A DNA stretch of 64,000 nucleotides from contig JAGGNK010006448.1 of NCBI GenBank assembly GCA_017590115.1, positions 5,191,595 through 5,255,594 on the forward strand. The letters are read 5' to 3'. The DNA comes from Montifringilla adamsi. Its lineage: Eukaryota > Chordata > Aves > Passeriformes > Passeridae. The translations under genes were made by a program, and so were the position numbers. Of the stretch, positions 37,165 through 48,940 are shown piece after piece. How positions within the stretch are numbered: the stretch's first letter is position 1; every line of letters begins with the position of its first letter. The notes under the pieces are model-generated. The model was not told the DNA's origin, made no database searches, and worked only from the letters and a program-made list of their open reading frames with translations.

Positions 37165-37908
37165 AATGAAATTAGAGATGGTGACAGGATAAGAATTCTT
37201 CTAATACTTTTTCAATATTGGGAATCTCTACAGGGCTACTGAGTACCTGCCTTTGCTGCTTGATGCTTCCTTTAAAAACTCAGCTGCCACAGTTCAAATG
37301 CAGATATACAAGTGAATAAGCATCTTTCCCCAACTCCTCTCCCTGGGCTACAATGCTGTTTTATATTCTGCTGAAATCAGCTGAAGTGTGTCATACTGGC
37401 ATAGAAAGAAAACAACAGGTGGTGATTTCAGATTTCCCAGGTGAGGACTGCAATCAGTTGATCAAACTGCAATTGCTTTTTACTCCGGGGTAAACACAAA
37501 TATATTTGGATTGTTCATCGAGGTGTTATTTCACTGGGGTCTGGTTACTTCTGAGATCATCTAAAATACATCTCCTATAAAGGCAGAAAATGTTGTCCTT
37601 TTGCCAAGGACATCCACGTAAGTCACAGTGTTCTGTGCATGCCTTGGCTGTAGAAAAATCATTTGCTTTAACTCTTGGAGGAATAAATATATTTTACTGA
37701 CTTCTCCATTCTGACATCTGTGAATTGTTTTTCTTTATTCTTTTATTTGTCACTTTCTCATTAAACAGAGCATTCATTAAAAAAACCAAAAAACAAAAAG
37801 CAAAAAAGCCTTGCTGATCAATTGCCAAAGAAAATACACAATAGACTTTTATTAAAACCTGTGATTTATCAATTGCAAGTATTGAGCAACCTGTAATCTA
37901 ATACTTTG

Positions 37909-37976
37909 GTTTGTTTATTTTGTTTGTTTGTTTGGGTTTCTGTTATATTTGGGGGTTTGTTTGTTTGTTTTGTTTT
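37909..37976. repeat. (GTTT)n-rich tract
   Basis: Two clusters of GTTT units (37909-37938 and 37957-37976) are separated by a short diverged spacer. The region is strongly strand-asymmetric for T and G. Confidence 0.85.
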
Positions 37977-38236
37977 AGGGTTTTTTTTGTGTTTTCCCTT
38001 TCCAAGTGATTGGTAGGCTGTGAAAATCTCTATTCATTTTCTTGATTAATAGAGTAAAATACTACCTTTGTTTCTCCACCAGCATGAAGCTTGACAGACA
38101 ACATTTCAAAGAGAAGCCAAGAATGATAAATATGTATAGTATTTTTTGACAAAACTGTTGATGCCAGGCTTAAAAGGAGGCATGAAATGCCATCATAATA
38201 TCAAAAACTTTGTAGGACAATGTTATAATTTTGTTG

Positions 38237-38270
38237 TTTTATTTATTTTATTTTATTTTATTTTATTTTT
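38237..38270. repeat. (TTTTA)n microsatellite
   Basis: About six TTTTA-type units with one shorter unit at the start. A further GTTT-rich patch follows at about 38290-38325. Confidence 0.9.
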
Positions 38271-39589
38271 AATTTAGGGGGTTTTCTGTTTGCCTGTTTG
38301 TTTGTTTTTTAAATTTGTTTTACACCATCAGAATGTCTGGGATGTGAGTCTCTTTAAGAAAATGTCCAAATCCCACTAATACCTCTCCTGAATTTATAAT
38401 CACAGCTTGAAATTGGTTGGAATTGTGAAGGTCAGCAGATCAGAGTGCACTTCATTAGATTTATATGAGTAAAAATAATCACATGGATTGAAATTTATTC
38501 CGCCTTATTAATTCAGAATGTAATCAGATAAATATGGGCTTAACAGCTTCTTTGTTTAACCCCAAATTCAGAAGGCTGTTCTGCTAATAACTTGTTAGTA
38601 TGGAGATATTTAGAGTCATCTTCTCCATTGCAGGCTTTGTAATGCAATACTATAATACAGTATGTCTTGCCCAGGAAAGAGGTATGTTTATAATGTTAAT
38701 TTTGTTCTCTTTAGTATCAGAACTTCGGAGCTAGTGACAAAATGATGTAACAAGTTAATAGTGTCCAAAAAGAAGAAAGTAAATAATGACCTACAGTTCA
38801 AGCAATATCAATACTTTTGAATATTAAAAAGGTAAAATACAGGTAACTACAATCTGAAAACCCACCTTGAGTATTTGTCAATGAAAGAAAATACAGAAGA
38901 AAAGAGAGAACTGCAAGTACAAAAAGACTATAGAGAAGTATTTTTCATGTGGCATTCCAGATTAAGGAATTCATCTCAGTGTTCCTCTTTATTTCGATAT
39001 AGTAAAACAATCAACTCACTATCAAGAAAACTGATTTTTTTGGGTTTTTTTAATGAAGGTTCAGATATCAGTAGTATGAAATTATCTAATTATTTTATCA
39101 AAGAGAAAATATTTGAAGCTTCATTAGTCCTTCTGAGAAAATGATAAAACCTTTTAATTAAACACAAAGGCACTTGCTGTAATAACCTTCTGCAATAACT
39201 TCATGGGATCCAATTGACAGTCCTTTATATAGACAGTTCTTTGTGTTGAATGCCCTTGTTAAGACAGGTAACGTAGCAGTAGAAAATACCTTTCTCCACC
39301 TGTTGGCCAGTGTATTCATCCATCATCTGTGAAATATACTGTCTTTGCTTTAGACAAAAAATCATTGTAATAGTGTATTGAAACAATTGTGACTTGATAG
39401 GTTGTTACAAGACTTACAGGAACAAAATATGGTATGTTGTGAGTAATTATTTTTGCTTGTGGATATCCAGAGTATCCAGAGTATCCAGGCTGCCTGCTTG
39501 CAAAAGCAATTCAGTTTTAAGTGGTATTCTCTGATGAAAGACAGTATGAGCTGGGTGTAGAACAAAAGTGGATAATAAAGCAGGTGGCA

Positions 39590-40495
39590 AAATGAATTCA
39601 GAAGGTCAACAGAATAACTGGCTCACAATTCCTAGTGATGCCTCATAGGGGTCAATAACAGGATCAGTAGCATTCAGCAATACTTATAAGAGCTAGCTTG
39701 CTTCCTCAATGAGCTTGTTGAAGATGCCAAGTTCGGGGAAGCAGCTGACACTCTTAAGACTGATACCCAGGGCAACCTGAATAACCTGAAGCTGTGAGCC
39801 AATGGAAAGGTTCTGAATATCACCAAATGTAAATGTGAAGACCTGCACCAGGGAAGAAAGGAGCCCCTTTGACAGTACAGGATGGGGATTGGTTGTCTGG
39901 AAAGCCACATTTCTGAAAAAATACCCAGGCTCAACAATAAATTGAAAGAGTCAGAAATGTGTCCTTCTGGTAAAGAAGGCCAAATACACCATGGGAAGAA
40001 CTAGCAAGAATGAGCCTAATAGGTCAAAGCATGCCATTATTCCCTTCTGGCAATTGTGAGATTGCATTGGGCTTATGATTCTGCCTTTGATTCTACCCAT
40101 TCCAGGAAAGACATTAACATACTGGAGAGAGTACAAGAGGAGTCTACCAATATGCAGGAGCTGGAGCACATGAAGCAGAAGATGAAGAAATTTGGTTTGT
40201 TCAACCTTACAAAGGGAAAGCTGACAGGGCGATCTTATATTGTCTTCAAACCCCTAAGGAAAGACTGTGAAGAAGAAAGAGTTAAACTTTTCTCAGAATT
40301 TCACAGCAGAAGAATGGGAGGCTACACATTCAGGTTGGAACACGGAAAATTCTCAGTAAAACAGCAAATCAGAGGGGTCACTTTAACAGCGATCAAAAAC
40401 CATGCTGTATTTCCTGCAGATATTGTGGAGTATCTATCCTTTAGACACATCCAGAATTTGACTAGAAAAAGCTCTAAACAATGTGCTTTAACTAT
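39590..40495 (+). mobile_element. Old CR1-type LINE, reverse transcriptase C-terminal part
   Basis: Plus-strand translation shows LVEDAKFGEAADTL near 39717, the position of FADDTKLGEAADTL in active CR1. The catalytic pair is altered (second Asp to Ala). Next come a block equivalent to LxLMKFNxxKCKVLHLG (seen as VLNITKCKCEDLHQG) near 39810, KDINILERVQEEST near 40111-40150, LEHMKQKMKKFGLFNLTKGKLTG near 40160-40230, and an end-of-ORF block near 40407-40499 (FPADIVEYLSF). The last open frame, 40056-40499 (147 codons), is therefore a LINE relic, not a gene. The LFSLxKxxLTG form of the C-terminal motif suggests a different, probably older, CR1 subfamily than the 42.8-kb copy. Confidence 0.85.
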
Positions 40496-42376
40496 ATGAG
40501 TTTATAATTCTTTCTATAAGGAGTTTAAACTAATAATCTTTTGGAGGTACATTCTGAGTTTTAGAAAGGGAAACTGCATTTGCTGGTTCTGCATGTGAAA
40601 ACTTGAGCTGGAGGGGAAAAAAGAGATATTTCTTCTCCTCTGAACAAGAGAGATCTGAGTGAAGATGGTGAGGAGTTTTCAGAGGTGGGGTTTTAGAAAT
40701 GCCAGGACAATGAAGCTTTATCAAAAGTAAGTGCTAACTGTTTCTGTGAGCAGAAAACTGTCTCTGGTGTATTGAAACCACTTATTTCTGTACTGTAAGT
40801 GACTCAGTGGGGCATAGGAGATTTTGATTTTACTTTATGACTAATGAGTTGCTGGTGAAGACCACACTTCTACATATTGCTGAACTGCATACTTAAAAGC
40901 TTTGGTGCATTGCTCTTGGCATCCATAATTACTACAAATATCATAAAAGCGTGTCTCTCTTACATAAAGGAATACCATGTGTACAGAAATGTCCAACTGT
41001 TTGATGTGCCAGCTTCAATAACAATTAGTCAAGACTGAAAAAAATGAAGGTAGAATTGCAGTACATTGGAAAGGTACGTACTCAACTTTCTTGTTCTCTA
41101 CCATTTTATTGCCAGCAATCTTGGACAATATTTTTTTTGCCTAAATGTCCTCTGAGACCCTTTAGGTATGCAGAATATTCACCCAGAGCTCACAGGTATG
41201 AGAGAAGACTTAGAGGAGACTCATATTTTTTGAGCAGCAACTTCAAATCTGAAAGTCTTCCCCTTAGTGCCTAAAGCTACTCCAGATAAATATACTCAGG
41301 CAGCCGATTCTCATCCTTCCTCTTCCATACTTCGAATCTTATTTTAGATGTAAGCTCCTTAGAGGTCTCGGTTAGTTCTTTCAACTATTACTATTAGTCA
41401 AGCCACTGTGAATGTCTGAGCCAGGAGATAAAGTTGCACAGCTTTCCAGTGAGATCAAACCTACTTTTGTCCATATTAGTTTGAAGGCAAGATAATAATG
41501 TCTTTCCAGAAAACACCCTGTAGGCTGTTGTTGCTGTCAGAGCAAATGCTTCTAACAAAATGGTGGGAGATGAGACCTCAGACTTAGTATTTAACTGAAA
41601 AATCAAATAAAGGTATTTTGGAGTGTGAATATAAGCTACATGGAAATTTGAAGCAGTGGCTTATATTGAAGGGAAAAGCTTTTCCTTTTGATGCAAGATA
41701 TGCTGATACCATAAGATAATAAATTGTGCATTATGACAATAGAAAAAGAGATGCATTCCAAATTAACCATATACAAGTCTGGGGTTTACACCCTTTTGAT
41801 CAATTAGAATCTTAATTTTTCTCTCAAGCTCTTAAGGCTCTCAGGGGCAGAATAGCATTTAACATATGCAACAGAAGAGAAAGTACTGTGGAAAAGGCAA
41901 ATATAAGAAGTGCAAGCTGACTCTACTATTAAGCCCTTAGGGATTTTATACATTCCTTATATGTTTTCTTTCAGTAACATTTGGATAAAAAACATAAAAA
42001 TACAGTGAGAAGAAACCTAGCATTCCCTATTTCAGAGGTATATAACTTTTCTTTCCCTTCTTTCTCTCCCTTTTTCTGTATTCTTATCCCTTTAAGTCCC
42101 TTGTAGTAGGATGTTGTCATTGTGAGCTGTATTCTAGGTTTTTTCTGTTTGATAAATGTTTTCAATGGGAAATTCATGCTTTCTGGGCAATCCATGTTAG
42201 CTAGCTATAAGCTTTGCATGAAAATAATTTAACTGTGTATGGGAAAATATGTTTATGACTGCTGTGTATCATACTGGACTCAAAGTTAGTATGTGTTGGT
42301 GTACATTTTACTACAAGCCTGTTACTGCCACTTTCTCAGGAAAAAGGACAAGGAGCACAAAACCCTGAATGAGTGC
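40496..42376. other. AT-rich non-coding DNA, no gene seen
   Basis: No supported gene. Short open frames (for example 41044-41274 plus, 76 codons; 41394-41606 minus, 70 codons) show no known motif. No repeats recognised. Confidence 0.6.
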
Positions 42377-42764
42377 TGTGGTGTGTAGACCTCAGCTGTT
42401 TGCAGGCACACACCTGGCTGCTCTCTCACTTCCCCTTCTCATCAGAAAAAAAAGAAAGAAAATATTATGAAAGAGATTTAGAGTTGCAATAAAGACAGAG
42501 TTACAATTTAATTTGTAAATTAAAATAGATTGGATAGTGAAAAATGAGGACAAAAATTAAAACAACAACTTTTCTCCCCACACACTTTACTCAGGATCAG
42601 TTAGAACTTTGTTCTTCACCACTTTGCCTTTCCCTTCCTCCAAGCTAAGAGGAACAAAGGGAATGAAGAACTGGGAGTTGCAGTCATTACATAATGGTTC
42701 ATATCTGCAAGTCATTATTCTGCCTACTTTTCCCCAGTTCCAGTGTGGGTTCTGCAGGGGAAGA
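42377..42764 (-). mobile_element. Partial LTR (group 1), 3' half, antisense
   Basis: The plus-strand reading starts TGTGGTGTGTAGAC and continues CACACCTGGCTGCTCTCTCA, CCCCTTCTCATCAG, an A-rich AATTTAATTTGTAAATT block, GGGAGTTGCAGTCATTACAT and CCCCAGTTCCAGTGTGGG. These blocks occur in the same order at the left end of the fuller antisense copy at 53733-54855. Sense is minus, so the LTR 3' end (...CACCACA) is at 42377. The 5' part is missing: at about 42764 the sequence switches directly to CR1. Either the LTR landed in or next to the CR1, or a deletion joined them. Confidence 0.75.
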
Positions 42765-44330
42765 AGGCCAGTCTGACTGAACAAAGAACTTTGGCTTGAA
42801 CTCAGGAGAAAAAAGAGAGTGTATCACCTTTGGACAAAGAGCAGGCAACTTGGGAGGATTATAAGGATGTCATGAGTTTATATAAACTTAGAAGGTCCAA
42901 AGCCCAGCAAGAATTTGCTCTGGCCAGTGTCATAAAAGTCAATGAAAAACTTTTTTACAAATACATCAGCAACAAAAGCATGGCTAGGGATTATCTTCAT
43001 CATTTACTGTTTGCCTGGGGAAACACAGTGATAAAGGATGGGGAAAAGGCTGAGAAACTTAATGCCTTCTTTGCCTCAGTCTTTAAGAGCAAGACTAGTT
43101 GTGCTCAGGGAACCCAGGCTCATGAGCTGCAAGAAAGGAACAGGGAACAGAATGAAGATCCTATAATCCAAGGGGACATGCTACACTACTTAGAAACACA
43201 AAAGTCCATGGGGTCACAGGGGATCCACCAGGAGTGCAGGGGGAGCTTCAAAAGTGATCACCAAGCCACCCTCCATCATTTAGCAGCGCTCCTGGTTAAC
43301 GGGAGAGGTCCCAATTGACTGGAAGTTAGCAAATGTTGAACCCATCTACAAGGGTTAGAAGGAGGGTTGGTCTGACCTATTGGCCCCAGCGCCATGGAAG
43401 ATCATGGAGCAGATCGGCTCAAGTACCATCACATGGCACATACGCAGTAATCAGGGGATCAGGCCCAGTCAGCATGAGTCTATTAAAGGCTCATCTTGCT
43501 TGATCAAACTGACCTCCTTCTATGAGAAGTTTAGAGGGAAAGGTTATGGATGTTGTCTGCCTCGACTTTAGTAAAGTTTTTTACTCCCTTTCCCACAGTT
43601 TTTCCTGGAAAAAAGTGTCTGCTCACGGCTTGGATGCTTGTATTCTTCACTGGATGAAAAGCAGGCTAGATGTCCAGAAAAGGATCTGGGGGTGCTGGTT
43701 GACAGTCACTAGACATGAGCCAACACAGTATCCAGATGGCCAAAAAGGCCAAAGGCATCCTTGCCTGTATCAGGAATGGTGTGACCATCAGAGCCAAGGC
43801 AGGGATCCACCCTGTAGTCAGCACTGGCGAGGCCACACCTTCAATCCTGAGTTCTGGGCCCCACACTGCAAGAAAGACATCGAGCTGAAGGGTCTGGGGC
43901 ACAAATCCTGTGAGGAGCAGCAAAGGGCCCTGGAGGTGTTTATCCTAGAGAAAAGAAGACTCAGGGAGGATCCTCTCACTCTTTACAACCGCCTGAAAGG
44001 AGGTTGTAGCCAAGTGGATTCTGGTCTCTTCTCCCACATAAACTAGCAACAGGATCAGAGGAAATGGCCTTAAGTTGCACCAGGGGAGGTTTAGATTGCA
44101 TAGCAGGAAAAATTTCTTCACAGAAAGTGTAATCAAAAATTGGAAAAGGGGCATAGTCAGGTATTCCAGGAGTGGTGGTATCGCTATCCCTGGAAGCGTT
44201 CAAAAGGTGTGTGGATATGGCTTAGTGGACAACAAAACAGTGCTGGGTTAATGGTTGGACTTCATGATCTTAGAGGTATTTTCTAACCTAAACAATTCTA
44301 GCATCCTATAATTCTGTATAGTATGTGGAT
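42765..44330 (+). mobile_element. CR1-type LINE, truncated, internally deleted
   Basis: The clearest LINE in the window. In order: LWLELRRKKRVYHLW at about 42790-42835 and ATWEDYKDV, KAQQEFALASVIK and FYKYISNKSMA (endonuclease-reverse transcriptase linker); KAEKLNAFFASVFKSKTSC near 43045-43100; KIMEQI near 43400; NQGIRPSQHE near 43450; VVCLDFSKVF at about 43550-43580 (reverse transcriptase motif A); and HGLDACILHWMKSRLD near 43625-43670. The sequence then jumps to VQKRIWGCWLT (usual KDLGVLVD). The FADD-containing palm of about 100 residues is missing. C-terminal blocks follow: FWAPHCKKDIE, EKRRLREDPLTLYNRLKGGC. The 3' tail (44040-44330) ends in degenerate ATTCTRTG repeats. Stops and frameshifts break the frame. 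Confidence 0.92.
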
Positions 44331-46529
44331 TTCACTCTTATGTGCAGGTTCTAAATATTTCTCATAGATTCAGTTTACTTCATAAATCTCTCTATTCTTA
44401 TCAAATGCTACCTCAACTCAGGAACCAGATGAAAGTAGAATCCTAAATTCATCACTGAAAATTATGTCTGCTTCTTGAATCTCAGTTTTTGGATCCCTTG
44501 GTGAACAAATAATAAAGTGATGGACATTTCAGAAATCCTAGCTGACAGACCTAAAGTGACTTGGGAAATCAAATTTTCAGTTTGCACTGCTTCAAATATA
44601 TCAAGTAATCAGCTTATTCCTTCTGAAGAAAACCAAAATAATCACATACACAAGTGATTTTTTCACTGGACCAAAGACCTGATGCTGCTTTTAACAGCAA
44701 CCATATTTCAGTGCAATTCTGAATTCTCAACTTAGTTTGATTTGCTTCAGCCTGAGAGGACTGTAAATCCCTAGACTGTTCTATAGAATATGCAATTTTG
44801 TTAAGTATTCTCTGAATATCACAGAATAAGATAAGATGCGTAAAGATTTTTTTTTCTCTGCCTTAGATGTTCCTTGTGAAGGGTATGAAATGTTTGTTTC
44901 AATACAATAAGTATCTTTCTAAGGGCTAAAGTAAAACTCCATCTGTCATTGCCTCTTTTGGTATTAAGAGTTGAGACACTTCCTAAGGGCTTTCTACACA
45001 GATACATCCAGACACCTTTATGCAGTTTTTCTAGATGATTAAGATTCTCTATGAATTTGTGCCTACTTTGTCCTTCTCTCTGCACTTCCTGTGTTCAGGC
45101 TGCCTTTTATGCTACTATCTACTCTTTGACAGGTGACGGAACTATACCTGCAAAACAAGTTATTTACCCCAAAATGACAGCCCAATTATAACTCCAAAAG
45201 TTGAAACTCGTAAAAGATGGAATGTGTTTTCTCCATAATACTTTCCCTTTTTTTTATGAACAACTTTAAAGTCTACACTTTCTGCAAATATCAGCTACAA
45301 CTTTCTCATCTGAAAAATAGCTGACAAATTAGCAGTTAAAGTGTCATATACTTCAGAGAACACATGGCAGTTATTAAAATTCATAAGAACTTCACAGTGG
45401 TCACAGATCATGTGTCTTTCTTCTACGCAGTGCTCTGCACAATTTTCATCAGACATTAAGAGAAGCATTTCTTCAATCCTCTCTGCTCAGAGCGTATGCT
45501 TTCTACCTGACTTCTGGAAAGTGATCCTGTATAGGCTGCTGTGACTCATTGTAAAACTCAGTGGGGACATGAGGCAAAAATTGAAGTTGTACCATGCTCT
45601 GAGTTCTTAATGAACTAGCAGCAACAGCCTGTGTGCTTATCAAAGTGCGATGTTTTCTCTTCCTGGCTTAATCAATTTGTGTGTTAATGTTCCTTGTTGA
45701 CCTGGCAACCTAGCATCTGTCTGGTACACTCACCTTCTATTGCAATAATCTAATCTATAAGTACAAAAGTATAAAAGGCCACTGAAAACCTGACACAAAG
45801 GGAATTTATATTAGATTTTTATACAATGCAAAAGTAAAAGAGCAGTAGCTGAGAGAGAAGGCTACGAAATACTGCATCAGTAAAAAGCTTCTATTTAGGA
45901 TTCTGCAGTATTATACCACAGTTGATACCTGGTTTTGTGGTTTATAAATCTGCTGACATTAGGTCTGTCTGGTGTCATGTGTGTAAAAGATTAATAATTT
46001 TTTAGTTTCATAGAACTTTTTATTGCATCCTGTAATTATCTACAGGAGGAATACTTTGTTGCTAGCTTCATCTATGTAAAGGAAAGTTTTGATACAGAGG
46101 CTTTACTGCTGAAAATATAAATTTCTCTTTTGAAAGCAGAAGGAACAGGAGATACTAGTATTTCTTTTAGTAATTTGTCGTTGTTGTTGTTTTTAGCATA
46201 TGACTAATGAAGCTCTCATTTTTTTTTGTTTATCTGGAAATATTTGGCTGAGTGTATTGCATCAGCAAGGATATCAACACTTCAAAATCACCAATAACTC
46301 TCCTAAAAAGGACGTTTTGTACTGATTTCTGCAATCTGAATTAGTAGGATTCTGATTATGCATGGTTTGATTATTTTTGTGAGATTTTCCCTAACATATT
46401 CTTCAATTATCAATTTCAGAATTAATTGAACTGTCATGAATACATATTGCTTATTTACAAGCTTCAAAGAAAAATATTTATAGAATTATTACTTCCTGCT
46501 TTTGCCTTACCTTGTATATTTGCCTTCGT

Positions 46530-46613
46530 TTCCACTTCCTCTCCTTCTCCTTCCTTCCTTCCTTCCTTCCTTCCTTGCTTCCCTCTCTCCCTCTCCCCCC
46601 TTCCCTCCCTCCC
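46530..46613. repeat. Polypyrimidine tract with (CTTC)n
   Basis: A nearly pure C/T plus-strand tract; CTTC units are perfect at about 46549-46576, then interrupted C/T. Short open frames through it (46426-46620, 46502-46777) read Pro/Ser/Leu-rich low complexity. Confidence 0.9.
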
Positions 46614-48892
46614 ATTTTAGTGTCCACCTACTAATGGTCTTCTCTTTGGTGGCGTTACAATATTTTTCCTTGTGGAAGACTTTGGAAATCTTGTATTTAG
46701 TTATGCCAACCCTGGTTTCCTCTTCTTCTTCTTTCTATTTTTTTTTTCATACGAAGCCCATTTGCCATCATTCTTAATTGATATTTAATTTGACTCTTAG
46801 CATCTCATTTTCTTCTATTGTATTTATATTTTTAATTGCTGCCTTTACTTTAGAACTGACACAGACTTGGATTTTAGGAAAATTAGCATATATATGCTCA
46901 ATTTTCTATTAAAATTAATCTCTATTTCTTTTTCTGTACAAAAGAGAAAAAGGTAAGGCCTGTAGAAAGAGGGCACACAGCCATAGTCTTTCAGATATAA
47001 TTATAATATGCATTTGTGAACCAACTTGTGAAAATAATTTTTGAGTGAATTAATAGAGAAAGTTTAGGAAAATATAACCAACAACACATTCTTATATTGG
47101 AGTACCCTGTTGCATATTGTGACATAAATAAGTGACTTTGTGTTTTTGCTTTATCTACAGAAAAAGAAACTAGAACAGGAAAATCAGTCATCAGAAAGGT
47201 GCTGTCTTTTTTCTCCATGTATTTATATTTTTTTCCTAAATATGCATACTAATTAAAAAAAATTTATAAGGGGTATAATCTGTCTTTTCAGAACTTCACG
47301 ATTAAATACAGGGAATTTATGCTAAATGCATAATGTCTATTAGCTGTACTCTGAACCCTTACTGGACTTTTATTAAGGAGCAATTAGAGAAAGATTAGAG
47401 GGAATAAAATGTGAGTGATGTTGTGGCTAAAAATATTTGACCCTCTTCCATGGAAATGCAAAAGCTAACTGAGGACAAAAAGTTACTGAGCAACCTAGGA
47501 AAAAGGATTTATGGTTATCTCAAAATAAAGACTTAAGGAATCCCACAGCAATTATTTTTTAAGCAAACTGAAATGCTGAATTGTCAAGAGGTCAATAGTG
47601 ATAAAACCCCACACTAATTGTGCATAATTTTACTGATGTTGACAGTCAATACCAAAGGAAATTTTCCTATTAGCAGAATTTTTTACATTTTATGTCTATA
47701 TCATTCATGTAGCCAAAGTGTCCCCTTTCTGACTATACTTCTAGCTGCAAGTCTTAAATATATAATACAGAAAATATTTATAGATTAGGTATTTCATTTT
47801 TTAAAGAAACAGTTGCAAAATTTTACTTCTCCTAGCAACAGTAAAATTCTCCATGTTTTAATACTAGCCATGAATTTAACAAAATAAGCAAAATAACATC
47901 ACAGAGAGAACATTTATTTACTATCTACTACATCTCACAAAAAAAAAAAAAATTGAAGAAGTCAGAAATCTCTAAGCCTCTGTAAACCATCTAAACCACA
48001 TAGCCATCTAGACCAAAATCCTGCTTGGAGATTAATATGTTTGAATTACACAAGGTTGCTTAAAGCAATGGCTTGTTTAGTTCTGAAAATCTCTAGGTAA
48101 ACTTTTCTTAATGTGTATTTATTCTTTTGTTTTACTTACATGTACGTAAATACATGTAAATGTAAAAATGTACAATATCAGTTGTGACAACTATGACCAT
48201 TGTCTCTCCTCCTTTTACTGTGTTTTTCTGAGAAGAACCTGGCTTTGTATCTTTCTGAAATGAACACGTGCCGTCAGATCTGTTTTTTTCCTAGTCTGTC
48301 TTCATCTCTGTGTGATGCTTGAGACAAACCCCTCTCACCTCACTTTCTCAGCACTGCTGGAATTCCTTCTTTTCATTGTCTCCCTGATTTATTTTCCCTT
48401 TCTACTGGTTTTCTACTTCTTTGCTTATTCATGGGCTAAATTAATATCATGTAGTATGCCAAACTGTAAAGTAAAACCTCACAATAATTTAAAATAAAAA
48501 CAACCCTGTGCAGGCAAGTATATGGCAAAGTGATCATCTCTTAAATCAGTATAAAGTTCAAAGTTCTATATGTATCTATGCATTAACCAGAGTACAGGAA
48601 ACGTGGCCTGAACTAAGACAAGATAGGGGAGGTAAGACCTACCTGGTTAAGAGTTGGAATTTGGACAAAACAAGTCATTCAAGGAGAAAAAAAAACAATT
48701 AAAAAGGAAGACAGATTTTGCAGACAAGTGCAGACAATTGGAACAATTGCCTTTATGGAGGAGAAGAGAAATGTCTAAGCCAAGATTTCCTTGTTCTCAT
48801 ATTTATTCGCATATAAAATGTAATATTACAGAAGAAAAGCTGAGTTATATCATTCATTTGGTAAGCACCTTGACATTAATAAGATATCAAGA

Positions 48893-48940
48893 ACAATAGA
48901 ACAATAGAAAACAGAACAATAGAAAACAGAACAATAGAAA
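48893..48940. repeat. 15-bp tandem repeat
   Basis: ACAATAGAAAACAGA is repeated about 2.7 times, starting at 48901, with a partial copy upstream. A-rich minisatellite-like repeat. Confidence 0.88.

Larger units (their letters stand above)
33236..39589. other. AT-rich non-coding DNA, no gene seen
   Basis: No supported gene over about 6.3 kb. It contains T22 at 34716-34737, A16 at 35901-35916, a 15-bp-period doublet near 35577-35606 (ATAAGTATCTATT twice), the CA/GATA repeat at 37126-37164, GTTT-rich DNA at 37909-37976 and TTTTA units at 38237-38270. Short open frames up to 91 codons show no motif. A stretch at about 37240-37620 is less A/T-biased and without simple repeats, and could be conserved non-coding DNA, but that cannot be judged from one genome. 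Confidence 0.6.

Noticed and set aside
40056..40499. 147-codon plus-strand open frame as a host gene
   Set aside because: It matches the C-terminal part of a CR1 (ILERVQEE, LEHMKQKMKKFGLFNL).
42830..43318. 162-codon plus-strand open frame as a host gene
   Set aside because: It matches the CR1 linker and early reverse transcriptase region (FYKYISNKS, KAEKLNAFFASVF).
43522..44046. 174-codon plus-strand open frame as a host gene
   Set aside because: Its sequence is CR1 ORF2 (LDFSKVF, FWAPHCKKDIE, EKRRLR, LKGGC blocks) with an internal deletion.
48893..48940. Spaced repeats considered as a CRISPR-like array
   Set aside because: The units are contiguous 15-bp tandem repeats with no spacers, and the genome is vertebrate.
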